A DNA stretch of 64,000 nucleotides from Lentzea pudingi (GTDB lineage Bacteria; Actinomycetota; Actinomycetes; Mycobacteriales; Pseudonocardiaceae). A program made the position numbers and the translations under genes. The notes beneath the pieces are model-generated. The model searched no databases. It was not told the DNA's origin and saw only the letters and a program-made list of their open reading frames with translations. Below are positions 33,550 through 41,539 of the stretch, piece after piece; positions within the stretch are counted from its first letter, which is position 1, and the number at the start of each line of letters is the position of its first letter. The stretch spans positions 866,140-930,139 of the forward strand of contig NZ_BMNC01000002.1 in assembly GCF_014646255.1 (NCBI RefSeq), in the 5' to 3' direction.

Positions 33550-34733
33550 TCCGCGCTCCCGTGAATGTCGAATCCGTCTGACCAGATGCCCGTGGACAGC
33601 CAGTCCGCGGCGAGACGCGCGCGCTGGCGGACCTCGGTCATGTCGTTGCCGAGGAACGTCACGTGCCCGACCTTGCGGCCCGGCCGTTCCTCCTTGCCGT
33701 ACAGGTGCACGTGCGCGTCCGGGAACCGGGCGAACAGGTGGTGCACGCGCTCGTCGGGACCCATCGCGGGCGTGTCGGAGGCGCCCAGGACGTTCGCCAT
33801 CACCACGGCCGGCGCCATCAGGTCGGTGCGGCCCAGCGGGTAGTCGAGGACGGCGCGCAGGTGCTGCTCGAACTGCGACGTGCGCGCGCCCTCGATCGAC
33901 CAGTGGCCGGAGTTGTGGGGGCGCATCGCGAGCTCGTTCACGACCACGCCGTTCGCCGTCTCGAACAGCTCCACGGCCAGCACGCCCACGACGCCCAGCG
34001 CGTCGGCGACCTTCAGCGCCAGCTCCTGGGCCTCGGCGCCGTCCAGAGCGGGAGCGGGCGCCAGCACCTCGACGCAGATGCCGTCGGACTGCACGGTCTC
34101 GACCACCGGCCACGCCGCACCCTGCCCGAACGGCGAGCGCGCCACGACGGCCGCCAGCTCACGGCGCATCGGCACGCACTGCTCGACCATCAACGGCGTC
34201 CCGGACTCCAGCAGCTCGGGGACGACCCGCTCGGCGCTCTGCGGGGTGTTCAGCATCCACACGCCGCGGCCGTCGTAACCGCCGCGGATCGCCTTCAGCA
34301 CGCACGGCCAGCCGTTCTCCGCGCCGAAGCGGAGCACGTCGCGCACCTCGTGCACCTCGGCGAACGGCGGCACCGGCAGGCCCAGCTCCGCCAGCTTCAC
34401 GCGCATCTTCAGCTTGTCCTGCGCGTACTGCAGCGCGTCCGGGCCGGGGTGCACCTTCACGCCCCCGGCGACCAGCGCGCGGAGGTGCTCCTGGGGCACG
34501 TGCTCGTGGTCGAACGTGACCACCTCGCAGCCCTTCGCGAACGCGCGCAACGCGTCGAGGTCGGTGTGCGTGCCGAGCACCACGTCCCGCGCGACGAGCG
34601 CGGCGGGGTCGTTCTCGGAGACTGCGAGCACGCGCAGCGACTGCCCGAGCGGGATCGCGGCCTGGTGCGTCATGCGGGCGAGCTGCCCGCCGCCGATCAT
34701 TCCGACGACGGGGAGACGGGTACGAGAGTCCAC
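33546..34733 (-). CDS. purK: 5-(carboxyamino)imidazole ribonucleotide synthase
   Basis: A 395-residue ATP-grasp enzyme that carboxylates AIR with bicarbonate and ATP to N5-CAIR, the substrate of Pur[21 protein letters not shown] at the N-terminus, [14 protein letters not shown], then ATP-grasp motifs [17 protein letters not shown] and [21 protein letters not shown] 34733; TAGAAT lies 9 nt upstream on the minus strand as a possible -10, so the leader is very short or absent. Corresponds to Rv3276c. Confidence 0.96.
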   Translation of the reverse strand: MDSRTRLPVVGMIGGGQLARMTHQAAIPLGQSLRVLAVSENDPAALVARDVVLGTHTDLDALRAFAKGCEVVTFDHEHVPQEHLRALVAGGVKVHPGPDALQYAQDKLKMRVKLAELGLPVPPFAEVHEVRDVLRFGAENGWPCVLKAIRGGYDGRGVWMLNTPQSAERVVPELLESGTPLMVEQCVPMRRELAAVVARSPFGQGAAWPVVETVQSDGICVEVLAPAPALDGAEAQELALKVADALGVVGVLAVELFETANGVVVNELAMRPHNSGHWSIEGARTSQFEQHLRAVLDYPLGRTDLMAPAVVMANVLGASDTPAMGPDERVHHLFARFPDAHVHLYGKEERPGRKVGHVTFLGNDMTEVRQRARLAADWLSTGIWSDGFDIHGSAE

Positions 34734-34836
34734 GGTTCAGGCATTCTACCTGCGGCTTCGCCCACAGTCGAAGCGGTCCGGCCGAACGGCCCCACCCCCA
34801 GGGGAGCCGTCCAGCCGGACGTCGGTTCGGGCCGCG

Positions 34837-35913
34837 CTAGCCCTCGGTGCGGGTGGCGGCGGTCTCCGGCTCGGTCTGGTCTCCGGAACCGGGTTCGCCC
34901 TCGCCGCCGGACTCGACCGCGACCTCGGACTCAGGTTCGGACCTGGGTTCCGGCTCGGCCGCGGCCTCCGGCTCGGAACTCGGCTCGGCTTCCGCAGTGA
35001 CCACCGAGTCCTCGGGCACCAGCGGGCCGATACGGCGGTGCGAGCGCGACGGCTTCCACCCGCCGCCGTTGCGCAGCAGCCGGAAGATCACCGCGAACAA
35101 CGCCGCCGCGATCAGCGCGCACAGGACGAACTCGATGATCTGGAACAGCAGGAGCCGCTCGATCGGCTGGTAGTCGATGTACGTGCCGATGGCGGCCTTC
35201 GAGTTGCGCATGCAGGTGTTCTCGTTGATCGCCTGCACGCACCTGTCCGGCACGGCCACCGGTTCGAAGTCGGGTCCGGCGAACCCCCTGGCGACCTCGA
35301 GCCCCCGATCCGGCACCTGAGGCGTGTCCTCCCAACGGGCGATCACACGGTCCGACGGCAGGTAGTTGTCGCGCACCATCACGGCCAGAAAGACGCGCAC
35401 GGCCGTGAAGACCACCAACGTCGCTGCCATCGCCGTCACGACGTGCCGGCTCAGCAGACCGATGAGCACACCGATCGAGAGACCTAATACGGCGTAGCCG
35501 ACCTGCACGAGAGAGTTGGCCTCGAAACCGCCCCACGACCTCGTCGCGCCGACAAAACCGTCGCCGTTCCCGACGAGCGCGCCCAGCAGCACGGCCAGGC
35601 CGCCGAACACGATCAGCTTGCCGCGCAACCACTGCACGGGCGTGACGTCCTGACCCCAGGCCACGAAGTAGGTGCGTTCCTCGAGCTCGCGGGCGAGCAG
35701 TGGAGCGCCCCAGAACGAGCCGACCACGGCGCCGAACGCCAGCTGGACCATCAGCGCGTAGAAGCCGGCGATCGGCATCGAGTTGTTCAGCGCGCGGTCA
35801 CCCGCCTCGGTGGTGAGCAGGCCGTACACCGCGGCCATCGCGACGGCTACGACGGCGACGAGGGACCAGCGGTGCTGACGCCAGGTCAGCCAGATGAGCG
35901 ACTCCAGCTTCAC
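34837..35913 (-). CDS. ABC transporter permease (ABC-2-like)
   Basis: A 358-residue membrane protein with six hydrophobic helices: WSLVAVVAVAMAAVYGLL, ALMVQLAFGAVVGSFWG, LIVFGGLAVLLGALVG, VGYAVLGLSIGVLIGLLS and further, with an extracytoplasmic segment containing two Cys (DRCVQ, NTCMR). The C-terminal 75 residues are Glu/Pro/Ser-rich and probably disordered. GTG 35913 overlaps the stop of the ATPase gene. With the ATPase and GntR regulator it forms a YtrA-type exporter operon. The cargo is unknown. Confidence 0.87.
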   Translation of the reverse strand: MKLESLIWLTWRQHRWSLVAVVAVAMAAVYGLLTTEAGDRALNNSMPIAGFYALMVQLAFGAVVGSFWGAPLLARELEERTYFVAWGQDVTPVQWLRGKLIVFGGLAVLLGALVGNGDGFVGATRSWGGFEANSLVQVGYAVLGLSIGVLIGLLSRHVVTAMAATLVVFTAVRVFLAVMVRDNYLPSDRVIARWEDTPQVPDRGLEVARGFAGPDFEPVAVPDRCVQAINENTCMRNSKAAIGTYIDYQPIERLLLFQIIEFVLCALIAAALFAVIFRLLRNGGGWKPSRSHRRIGPLVPEDSVVTAEAEPSSEPEAAAEPEPRSEPESEVAVESGGEGEPGSGDQTEPETAATRTEG

Positions 35914-36704
35914 TGCCCACGCTCCAGGTGCGCCACGACGAGCTCCTCCAGCGTCACGTACCGCGCGGTCCACGGTTCGTCGATCCGCGTGCCACCCGAA
36001 CGCACCAGGTACGACGACTGCGACCGGCCGTGCTTCGCCAGCACCACAGGCCCTTCCACGGGTGATTTCGACGCGTGCGGGCCGGTGTAGAGGACGTGCT
36101 CCTCCAGCAACGCGTCCGTTTCGCCGTCCACCAGCAACCGGCCGTTCGACATCAGCAGCAACCGGTCGGCGACGCCGCCGATCTCCGCCACGACGTGCGT
36201 GGAGAAGATCAGCGTCATGCCGTTGTCGTTGACCTCGGTCAGCAACTCCCGGACGACCTTGCGGCGCGCCAGGGGATCCAGTTCGGCCAGCGGCTCGTCC
36301 AGCAACAGGACGTCCGGGCGCGACCCCAGTGCCAGCGCGAGCACCACGTGCGTGCGCTGACCACCGGAGAGGTCCTCGATCTGGAGCTTGCGCGGGATCC
36401 GGTACCGGTCGAGCCACTGCTCGGCGCGGTCGTTGTCCCAGACCTCGTTCATGCGGCGGCCGAACTGCAGCACGTTCGCGACCTTGAACGACTTGTACAT
36501 CGGCTTGTGCTGGGCCACGTACGCCACCCGGCCCGCGATCGAGGTGTGACCCGACTCCGGTTCCAGGTGCCCCGCCAGCACGTTGAGCAGCGTCGTCTTG
36601 CCGGATCCGTTGGACCCCACGATCGCCGTGACACTGCCCGGCGGCAGCTCGAAGGAGACGTTCCGCAACGACCACTTCGACACATCGGCCGCAACCACGC
36701 TCAT
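35910..36704 (-). CDS. ABC transporter ATP-binding protein
   Basis: A 264-residue ATPase: Walker A GSNGSGKTTLL, Q-loop YVAQHKPMYKSF, signature LSGGQRTHVVLALALGS, Walker B VLLLDEPLAELD and switch His in FSTHVVAEIGG. The C-terminal 60 residues follow the type seen in exporters of peptides or drugs. ATG 36704 overlaps the GntR stop by 4 nt; its own stop overlaps the permease start, making a three-gene operon under GntR control. Confidence 0.92.
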   Translation of the reverse strand: MSVVAADVSKWSLRNVSFELPPGSVTAIVGSNGSGKTTLLNVLAGHLEPESGHTSIAGRVAYVAQHKPMYKSFKVANVLQFGRRMNEVWDNDRAEQWLDRYRIPRKLQIEDLSGGQRTHVVLALALGSRPDVLLLDEPLAELDPLARRKVVRELLTEVNDNGMTLIFSTHVVAEIGGVADRLLLMSNGRLLVDGETDALLEEHVLYTGPHASKSPVEGPVVLAKHGRSQSSYLVRSGGTRIDEPWTARYVTLEELVVAHLERGQ

Positions 36705-37081
36705 TGCGCTCCCCCACTCAGCACCTCGCGCACCAGCGCGTAGATGTCCTCGTCCTCCAACCCGGCGGAGCGTGCCTCCGCGACCCATGCGGCGAACGTC
36801 ACGCGCAACGGGTCCAGGTCCTCGGGGGCGGCGGACCCCAGGGAAGCCTTGACGAAGGTGCCGGAGCCCACGCGGGCTTCGACGAGGCCGGCGAGCTCGA
36901 GCTCGCGGTAGGCCTTGAGCACGGTGTTCGCGTTCACGCCGCTCGTGGCGACGACGTCGCGGACCGTCGGCAGCCGATCGCCCGGCTGCAACCAGCCGAG
37001 CCTCATGGCCTCCCTGACCTGCTGACCCAGCTGCAGGTACGCGGGAAAACCACTGCCGCGGTCAACGTGGAACTCGACCAC
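36701..37081 (-). CDS. GntR-family regulator (YtrA subfamily)
   Basis: A 126-residue regulator: winged helix at residues 10-80 (YLQLGQQVREAMRLGWLQPG, LPTVRDVVATSGVNANTVLK, ELAGLVEARVGSGTFV) and a short C-terminal helical dimerisation part, as in the YtrA group that controls ABC transporter operons. GTG 37081. A 24-bp near-perfect palindrome begins 14 bp upstream, so autoregulation of the gntR-ABC operon is very likely. Confidence 0.92.
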   Translation of the reverse strand: MVEFHVDRGSGFPAYLQLGQQVREAMRLGWLQPGDRLPTVRDVVATSGVNANTVLKAYRELELAGLVEARVGSGTFVKASLGSAAPEDLDPLRVTFAAWVAEARSAGLEDEDIYALVREVLSGGAQ

Positions 37082-37094
37082 GCACGCTCCCCAG

Positions 37095-37118
37095 ATTGTT
37101 CTAGTTGACTAGGACAAT
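37095..37118. promoter_or_regulatory. Palindromic operator of the GntR-ABC operon
   Basis: Arms ATTGTTCTAGT (37095-37105) and ACTAGGACAAT (37108-37118) around TG form a 24-bp inverted repeat with one mismatched pair. It lies 14-37 bp upstream of the GntR start, in an otherwise GC-rich region, and overlaps where the promoter should be. Confidence 0.75.
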
Positions 37119-37192
37119 AGAACACTTCTGAGGGTGTTGGGAAGCAACTCCCGGTGGGGACAGGGGGAGCCTCCGGGCGCGGGACAGGGGGG

Positions 37193-37960
37193 TCAGCGCC
37201 CGAGCGAGGTGAGGAGCGCACGCGCCTCGGCGTGCGTGTCCGGCAGCTGCTCGACCCAGACCTTGGCCGGTCCGACCGGCCGGACGTGCGGGTCGTCGGC
37301 GAGCCGGTCGGCCGCCAGGACCCGGAGGTTCGAGACTCTTCGGGCAAGGCATTCGTCACGGCGAACCAGCACCGCGGCCACGCACGGGCCGAGGGTCGCC
37401 AACGTCTCGCCGCCGTCGAAAACGGTGCGCAGCGCGTCGCTCGCGAGCGTCATCGCGACGACACGGGACCAGCCCGAGGCGCGGTGCACGTCGAGCCGCA
37501 GCAGGACGAGGGCGTAGTCGAGGGACGCGACCGGGGTCTCCCGGTACACCTCGCCCAGCCGTGTCCGCAGGTAGGCGGCAGTCGCCAGCCCGGTCAGAGG
37601 GTCCTCGGCCGCGCACTCTCCGGCCTGCTTCGTCACCACGTCCGCCCACCCCAGCGCTGTCATGCGCACCATCTGGGAAGGGAGCGCGTCGACGTCCGGC
37701 GACACGACGTGCGACGGGTCGGTCAGCACGGCGTGCAGCGCGGCGAGGTCCATGAGCGTCTCGCTCAGGCCCGCCCCGGCCTCGGCCCGAGCGCGGCCCA
37801 GCCGGACCAGCGCGTCGCCGGGGTCGGCGTCGTCCAGCATCGCCGCGCACACCTCGTCGACCTCGGCGAGCGGCCAGTCTGCGGGGAAAGCCCAGCCGGC
37901 AGCCATGGTGGCGGTCCGCCACCTCGACTTCAGCAGGCGTTCCGCTTGTGCGACACCCAC
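37193..37960 (-). CDS. GGDEF-like domain protein, degenerate
   Basis: A 255-residue protein. The C-terminal half begins EDPLTGLATAAYLRTRLGEV, the typical start of a GGDEF domain (DPLTGLxNR), and continues DYALVLLRLDVHRASGWSRV where active diguanylate cyclases have the metal Asp. The GGDEF loop itself is absent (the equivalent region reads VFDGGETLATLGPCVAAVL), so cyclase activity is improbable. The N-terminal 120 residues are helical without a recognised sensor. GTG 37960 was chosen because AGGGAG lies just upstream. It could be a c-di-GMP or nucleotide binder. Divergent from the sigma factor gene. Confidence 0.65.
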   Translation of the reverse strand: MGVAQAERLLKSRWRTATMAAGWAFPADWPLAEVDEVCAAMLDDADPGDALVRLGRARAEAGAGLSETLMDLAALHAVLTDPSHVVSPDVDALPSQMVRMTALGWADVVTKQAGECAAEDPLTGLATAAYLRTRLGEVYRETPVASLDYALVLLRLDVHRASGWSRVVAMTLASDALRTVFDGGETLATLGPCVAAVLVRRDECLARRVSNLRVLAADRLADDPHVRPVGPAKVWVEQLPDTHAEARALLTSLGR

Positions 37961-38102
37961 CCGGTCTCCCTTCAGTTCGCCCGATTCCAGGTGGGAGACG
38001 CGTCCGTCGCCGATTCGTGACGCAACCCGCGCGGGGGATTCAGATGACTGGGCCAGGCGCCGTAAGTCACACTGAGCGCCGCGTGGGAGGGGAACAAAGA
38101 CT

Positions 38103-40355
38103 GTGGCGATCGTTCCTGCAGACGTCCAGGGACCGAGCGACGCGGAACTCATCGAGTCCGTGCGCGGCGGGACCATCGACGCCTACGGCCAGTTGTACGA
38201 ACGCCACGTCTCGGCGGCCTACAACCTCGCCCGCCAGTTGGCGCGCTCCCAGGCGGAAGCCGACGACCTCGTCTCCGAGGCGTTCGCGAAGGTGCTGGAC
38301 ACGCTCCGTGCCGGCCGCGGCCCCGATGCCGCGTTCCGCGCGTACCTGCTGACGGCGCTGCGCCACACCGCGTACGACAAGACCCGCCGCGACAAGAAGG
38401 TCGACCTCACCGAGGACATGACCGACGTCGCACCGGCCGTGCAGTTCAGCGACACCGCCGTGGCCGGGCTGGAGCGCTCGCTCGCCGCCCGCGCGTTCGC
38501 CGCCCTGCCCGAGCGCTGGCAGATGGTGCTCTGGCACACCGAGATCGAGGGCCAGTCGCCCGCCGAGGTCGCCCCGCTGCTCGGGCTGACGGCCAACGGC
38601 GTGTCCGCGCTCGCCTACCGCGCCCGGGAGGGCCTCAAGCAGCAGTACCTGCAGATGCACCTGGCCGACACGGAGGCCGAGCGCTGCAAGGCGACCGTCG
38701 ACCGGCTCGGCGCCTGGACCCGCGCGGGCCTGTCCAAGCGCGAGGCGACCCAGGTCGAGGCGCACCTCGACGAGTGCGGCCGGTGCCGGGCGCTGGCCGC
38801 GGAACTCGCGGACGTCAACGGCGCGCTGCGGATCTTCGTCGCGCCGCTGGTGCTGGGCCTCGGTGCCACGACGTACCTGGTGGCCGCCGGGACGACGACC
38901 GCCGTCGTCGGTGCCGGCGCGGCCGCGGGTGGCGCGGGTGCCGTCGGTGCCGCCATCCCCCGCCAGCTCGTCACGGTCGGTGGTTCCGCTGCCGCCGTGG
39001 CCGCGGCCGTGGTGATCGCGCTGGCCGCGGCGAGCGGCGAGCAGCAGGCGCCGGTCGTCCAGGCCGTCGATCCTCCGCCGGCGCAGACGCAGGTCCAGCC
39101 GCCACGGCCCGTGCCGCCGGTTCCGCCCGCTCCGACCCCCAGCACGCAACCGCCGCCCACGACGACGACCACGACGGAGCCGCCGCCCTCGGTGACCCCG
39201 CCCGCACCGCCGGCGCCCCCCGCACCGTCCGAGCCGCCCGCTCCGGAACCGCCCGCGCCCGCACCGCCGTCGCTCACGCCGACCACCCCCAGCGGGTACT
39301 CGCTGACACCGGGCGAGGAACCCAAGGACTTCCCGATCACCGTCCGCAACACCGGCGGCACCGCGGCACCTCCCGCGAGCATGGTGCTGAACCTGCCGCC
39401 GGGCGTCGTGTCGACCGGCGGCCCGGCGGGCCTGCGCGGCGCTCGGCTGCTGCAGCCGGACGGCTCGGCCGACCAGACCGTGAACTGCCCCGCCGGCACC
39501 GGCACGATCGTCTGCGCGACGCCGCAGGGCATCGCGCCGGGCGGGCAGGCGACGTTCCACTTCCTTTTGCGCGCGACCGACACGGCCGTGCCCGGCACGA
39601 TCACCGGCGTCATCAGCGCGGGCACGTCGGTCTCGGTCGACATCAGCGTCGAGGTCAACGTGCCTCCGGTGAACGACGACATCGACCTCGCCGTGAAGAC
39701 GTACGGGAAGTGGTGGCAAGGGACGCGTGCGGACGTCGAGGTGCGCAACAAGGGCCCGCGCGCGGGCACGCTGAAGCTCGACATCACGGCCGAGAAACTG
39801 GTGATCGTCAAGCTGGACCGCCAGTGCCGGCAGGTCGACGCGAGGACGATCCGCTGCGTCGCCGACCTCGACAAGGGCGGCAAGTTCCGGATGTCGTTCT
39901 GGGCGTTCGGGCGCCACGGCGGGGACGTCACCGTGGCGGCCGTGCTCGGCAACGCGACGAAGTCCGTGACCGTGCCGGTGAAGGGCTGGCCGGAGCACCC
40001 GCCTGGCGAGGAACCGCCGAACCCGCCGACGACCACCACGACGGCGCCGACCACGACCACCCAGCCCACTCAGCCCACGAAGCCGACGGACCCCACACAG
40101 CCCACACGGCCGACCGACCCGACGAAGCCGACCGGTCCCACCGAGCCGGCCGGACCGACGGAGCCGACCAGGCCGACCGAGCCCTCGACGCCGGAGAACC
40201 CTCCGTCGCAGACCCCGCCGCCGTCGACGCCGTCAGTTCCCCCGTCGACCACGCCGCCGGGGCCGGAGGAGCCGTGCGAACCGCCGCCGGGACTCATTCC
40301 GGGCCTGCTGGGACCGATCCTCGGGTGGCCGGACTGCGCACCGCCGCGAAGTTGA
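38103..40355 (+). CDS. ECF sigma factor fused to a zinc-finger, membrane and surface region
   Basis: A 750-residue protein. Region 2 is about residues 14-95 (AYNLARQLARSQAEADDLVS, LLTALRHTAYDKTRR), region 4 about 115-185 (LPERWQMVLWHTEIEGQSPA, GLTANGVSALAYRAREGL). An anti-sigma-like zinc finger follows at 217-230 (HLDECGRCRALA), then two hydrophobic stretches at about 240-312, a Pro-rich linker, two beta-rich domains (about 395-640; TVRNTGGTAAPPASMVLNLP resembles DUF11 domains) and a Pro-Thr repeat (TKPTDPTQPTRPTDPTKPT) before the C-terminus. The sigma part would be tethered to the membrane with an external domain. GTG start. Confidence 0.85.
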   Translation: MAIVPADVQGPSDAELIESVRGGTIDAYGQLYERHVSAAYNLARQLARSQAEADDLVSEAFAKVLDTLRAGRGPDAAFRAYLLTALRHTAYDKTRRDKKVDLTEDMTDVAPAVQFSDTAVAGLERSLAARAFAALPERWQMVLWHTEIEGQSPAEVAPLLGLTANGVSALAYRAREGLKQQYLQMHLADTEAERCKATVDRLGAWTRAGLSKREATQVEAHLDECGRCRALAAELADVNGALRIFVAPLVLGLGATTYLVAAGTTTAVVGAGAAAGGAGAVGAAIPRQLVTVGGSAAAVAAAVVIALAAASGEQQAPVVQAVDPPPAQTQVQPPRPVPPVPPAPTPSTQPPPTTTTTTEPPPSVTPPAPPAPPAPSEPPAPEPPAPAPPSLTPTTPSGYSLTPGEEPKDFPITVRNTGGTAAPPASMVLNLPPGVVSTGGPAGLRGARLLQPDGSADQTVNCPAGTGTIVCATPQGIAPGGQATFHFLLRATDTAVPGTITGVISAGTSVSVDISVEVNVPPVNDDIDLAVKTYGKWWQGTRADVEVRNKGPRAGTLKLDITAEKLVIVKLDRQCRQVDARTIRCVADLDKGGKFRMSFWAFGRHGGDVTVAAVLGNATKSVTVPVKGWPEHPPGEEPPNPPTTTTTAPTTTTQPTQPTKPTDPTQPTRPTDPTKPTGPTEPAGPTEPTRPTEPSTPENPPSQTPPPSTPSVPPSTTPPGPEEPCEPPPGLIPGLLGPILGWPDCAPPRS

Positions 40356-40451
40356 TCAAAAGTTGATCTTTGGTCGTCACCGAACGTGCAGGTCATGCAC
40401 CTCTGTGTCGCGTTTCGCAACACCCGGAGACGGGACCGTGATCCAGATCCG

Positions 40452-40457
40452 TAAGCT
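40452..40457 (+). promoter_or_regulatory. -10 element for leaderless gtrA copy 1
   Basis: TAAGCT, 6 nt upstream of GTG 40464, indicating leaderless transcription. A clear -35 is not visible. Confidence 0.45.
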
Positions 40458-40463
40458 GGCGAG

Positions 40464-41066
40464 GTGCTGCCAGTCGTTCGCCGTGCCATGAGCCGGATGC
40501 CGGAACCAGTCCAGTTCCTGCTGCACAAGCACCGCGAGGTGATCAGGTTCGCCCTGGTCGGCGGCACGACGTTCCTCATCGACAACGGCGTCTGGTACGC
40601 GTTGAAGCTCACCGTGCTGACCGACAAGGTCGTCACGGCGAAGGTCATCGGCGTGCTGGTGGCGATCATCGCCTCGTACGTGCTGTCCCGCGAGTGGTCG
40701 TTCCACACCCGCGGCGGCCGCGAACGCCACCACGAGGCCGCACTGTTCTTCCTGGTCAGCGGCCTGGGCGTGGGCATCAACATCCTGCCGCTGTGGCTGT
40801 CGCGGCACCTGTTCGGCCTGCAGGCCCCGTTCGTCTCCGTGCTGACCGAGGAGGTCGCGGACTTCGTCTCGGGCTCGATCATCGGCATGCTGCTCGCCAC
40901 CGGCTTCAAGTTCTGGGCGATGCGGCGCTGGGTCTTCCCCGACGCGGGCGCTCGGCCAGACCGGCACGTTCACCCGATCTCCGTAGACTCGTCTCGTGTC
41001 TCTAGCCGAAACAGTGGTCTCACGGTTTCCGGAGCCGATCCGGTCGATCGCGCTGAAGCATCGTGA
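40464..41066 (+). CDS. GtrA-family membrane protein, copy 1
   Basis: A 200-residue protein of four transmembrane helices: IRFALVGGTTFLIDNGVWYA, KVIGVLVAIIASYVLSREWS, ALFFLVSGLGVGINILPLWL and SGSIIGMLLATGFKFWAMRR. GtrA proteins flip or present undecaprenyl/decaprenyl-linked sugars; Rv3277 occupies this position in mycobacteria beside purK. The C-terminal 30 residues (after RRWVFPD) are read through the start of the second gtrA and overlap it by 71 nt in another frame, so this tail may be unselected. Confidence 0.85.
   Translation: MLPVVRRAMSRMPEPVQFLLHKHREVIRFALVGGTTFLIDNGVWYALKLTVLTDKVVTAKVIGVLVAIIASYVLSREWSFHTRGGRERHHEAALFFLVSGLGVGINILPLWLSRHLFGLQAPFVSVLTEEVADFVSGSIIGMLLATGFKFWAMRRWVFPDAGARPDRHVHPISVDSSRVSSRNSGLTVSGADPVDRAEAS
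40984..40989 (+). promoter_or_regulatory. -10 element for leaderless gtrA copy 2
   Basis: TAGACT, 6 nt upstream of GTG 40996, inside the 3' end of the first gtrA. The same string ATCTCCGTAGACT occurs at 57614-57626 upstream of accA3. Confidence 0.5.
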
Positions 41067-41529
41067 ACTGGTCAAGTTCGCCCTGGTCGGGGGCACCTGC
41101 TTCGTGATCGACACGGTCTTGTTCTTCGGGATCAAGACCGTGGTCCTGCCGAACAACCCGGTGACGGCGAAGATCATCGCCACGCTGGTCGCGACGATCG
41201 TGTCGTACCTGCTGAACCGGGAGTGGTCGTTCCGCACGCGCGGTGGCCACGAGCGTCACCACGAGGCGCTGCTCTTCTTCATGGTCAACGGCATCGGCAT
41301 CGTGCTGAACTCGGCGCCGCTCTACATCGCGCGCTACGCGTTCCACCTGCAGGAGCCGCACGTGTCGCGGCTCACCGAGGAGATCTCGGACTTCCTGAGC
41401 GCGCAGATCGTCGGCACGCTCATCGCGATGACCTTCCGCTGGTACGGCTACAAGAAGTGGGTCTTCCCCGAGGAGAACGCCCGCAAGGGCCGCTCGATCG
41501 AGGACGAGAAGGAACTCGGCCACTCCTAG
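40996..41529 (+). CDS. GtrA-family membrane protein, copy 2
   Basis: A 177-residue paralogue of the preceding protein, with the same four helices (VKFALVGGTCFVIDTVLFFG, KIIATLVATIVSYLLNREWS, LLFFMVNGIGIVLNSAPLYI, QIVGTLIAMTFRWYGYKKWV). The two share RTRGGHERHHEALLFF-like segments, so they arose by tandem duplication. Likely role is translocation of a lipid-linked sugar, perhaps decaprenyl-phospho-arabinose or another polyprenyl sugar. GTG start without ribosome binding site. Confidence 0.9.
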   Translation: MSLAETVVSRFPEPIRSIALKHRELVKFALVGGTCFVIDTVLFFGIKTVVLPNNPVTAKIIATLVATIVSYLLNREWSFRTRGGHERHHEALLFFMVNGIGIVLNSAPLYIARYAFHLQEPHVSRLTEEISDFLSAQIVGTLIAMTFRWYGYKKWVFPEENARKGRSIEDEKELGHS

Positions 41530-41539
41530 CCCGTGTGAA

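Noticed and set aside
35914..36717. Extension of the permease frame upstream to 36717
   Set aside because: Overlaps the ABC ATPase in another frame; the GTG at 35913 overlaps the ATPase stop as expected for a coupled operon.
40060..40200. Repetitive ACC/CCG/ACG tract as a CRISPR-like or tandem DNA repeat
   Set aside because: It is in frame and encodes the Pro-Thr stalk of the sigma-fusion protein; spacing is irregular and there are no cas genes.
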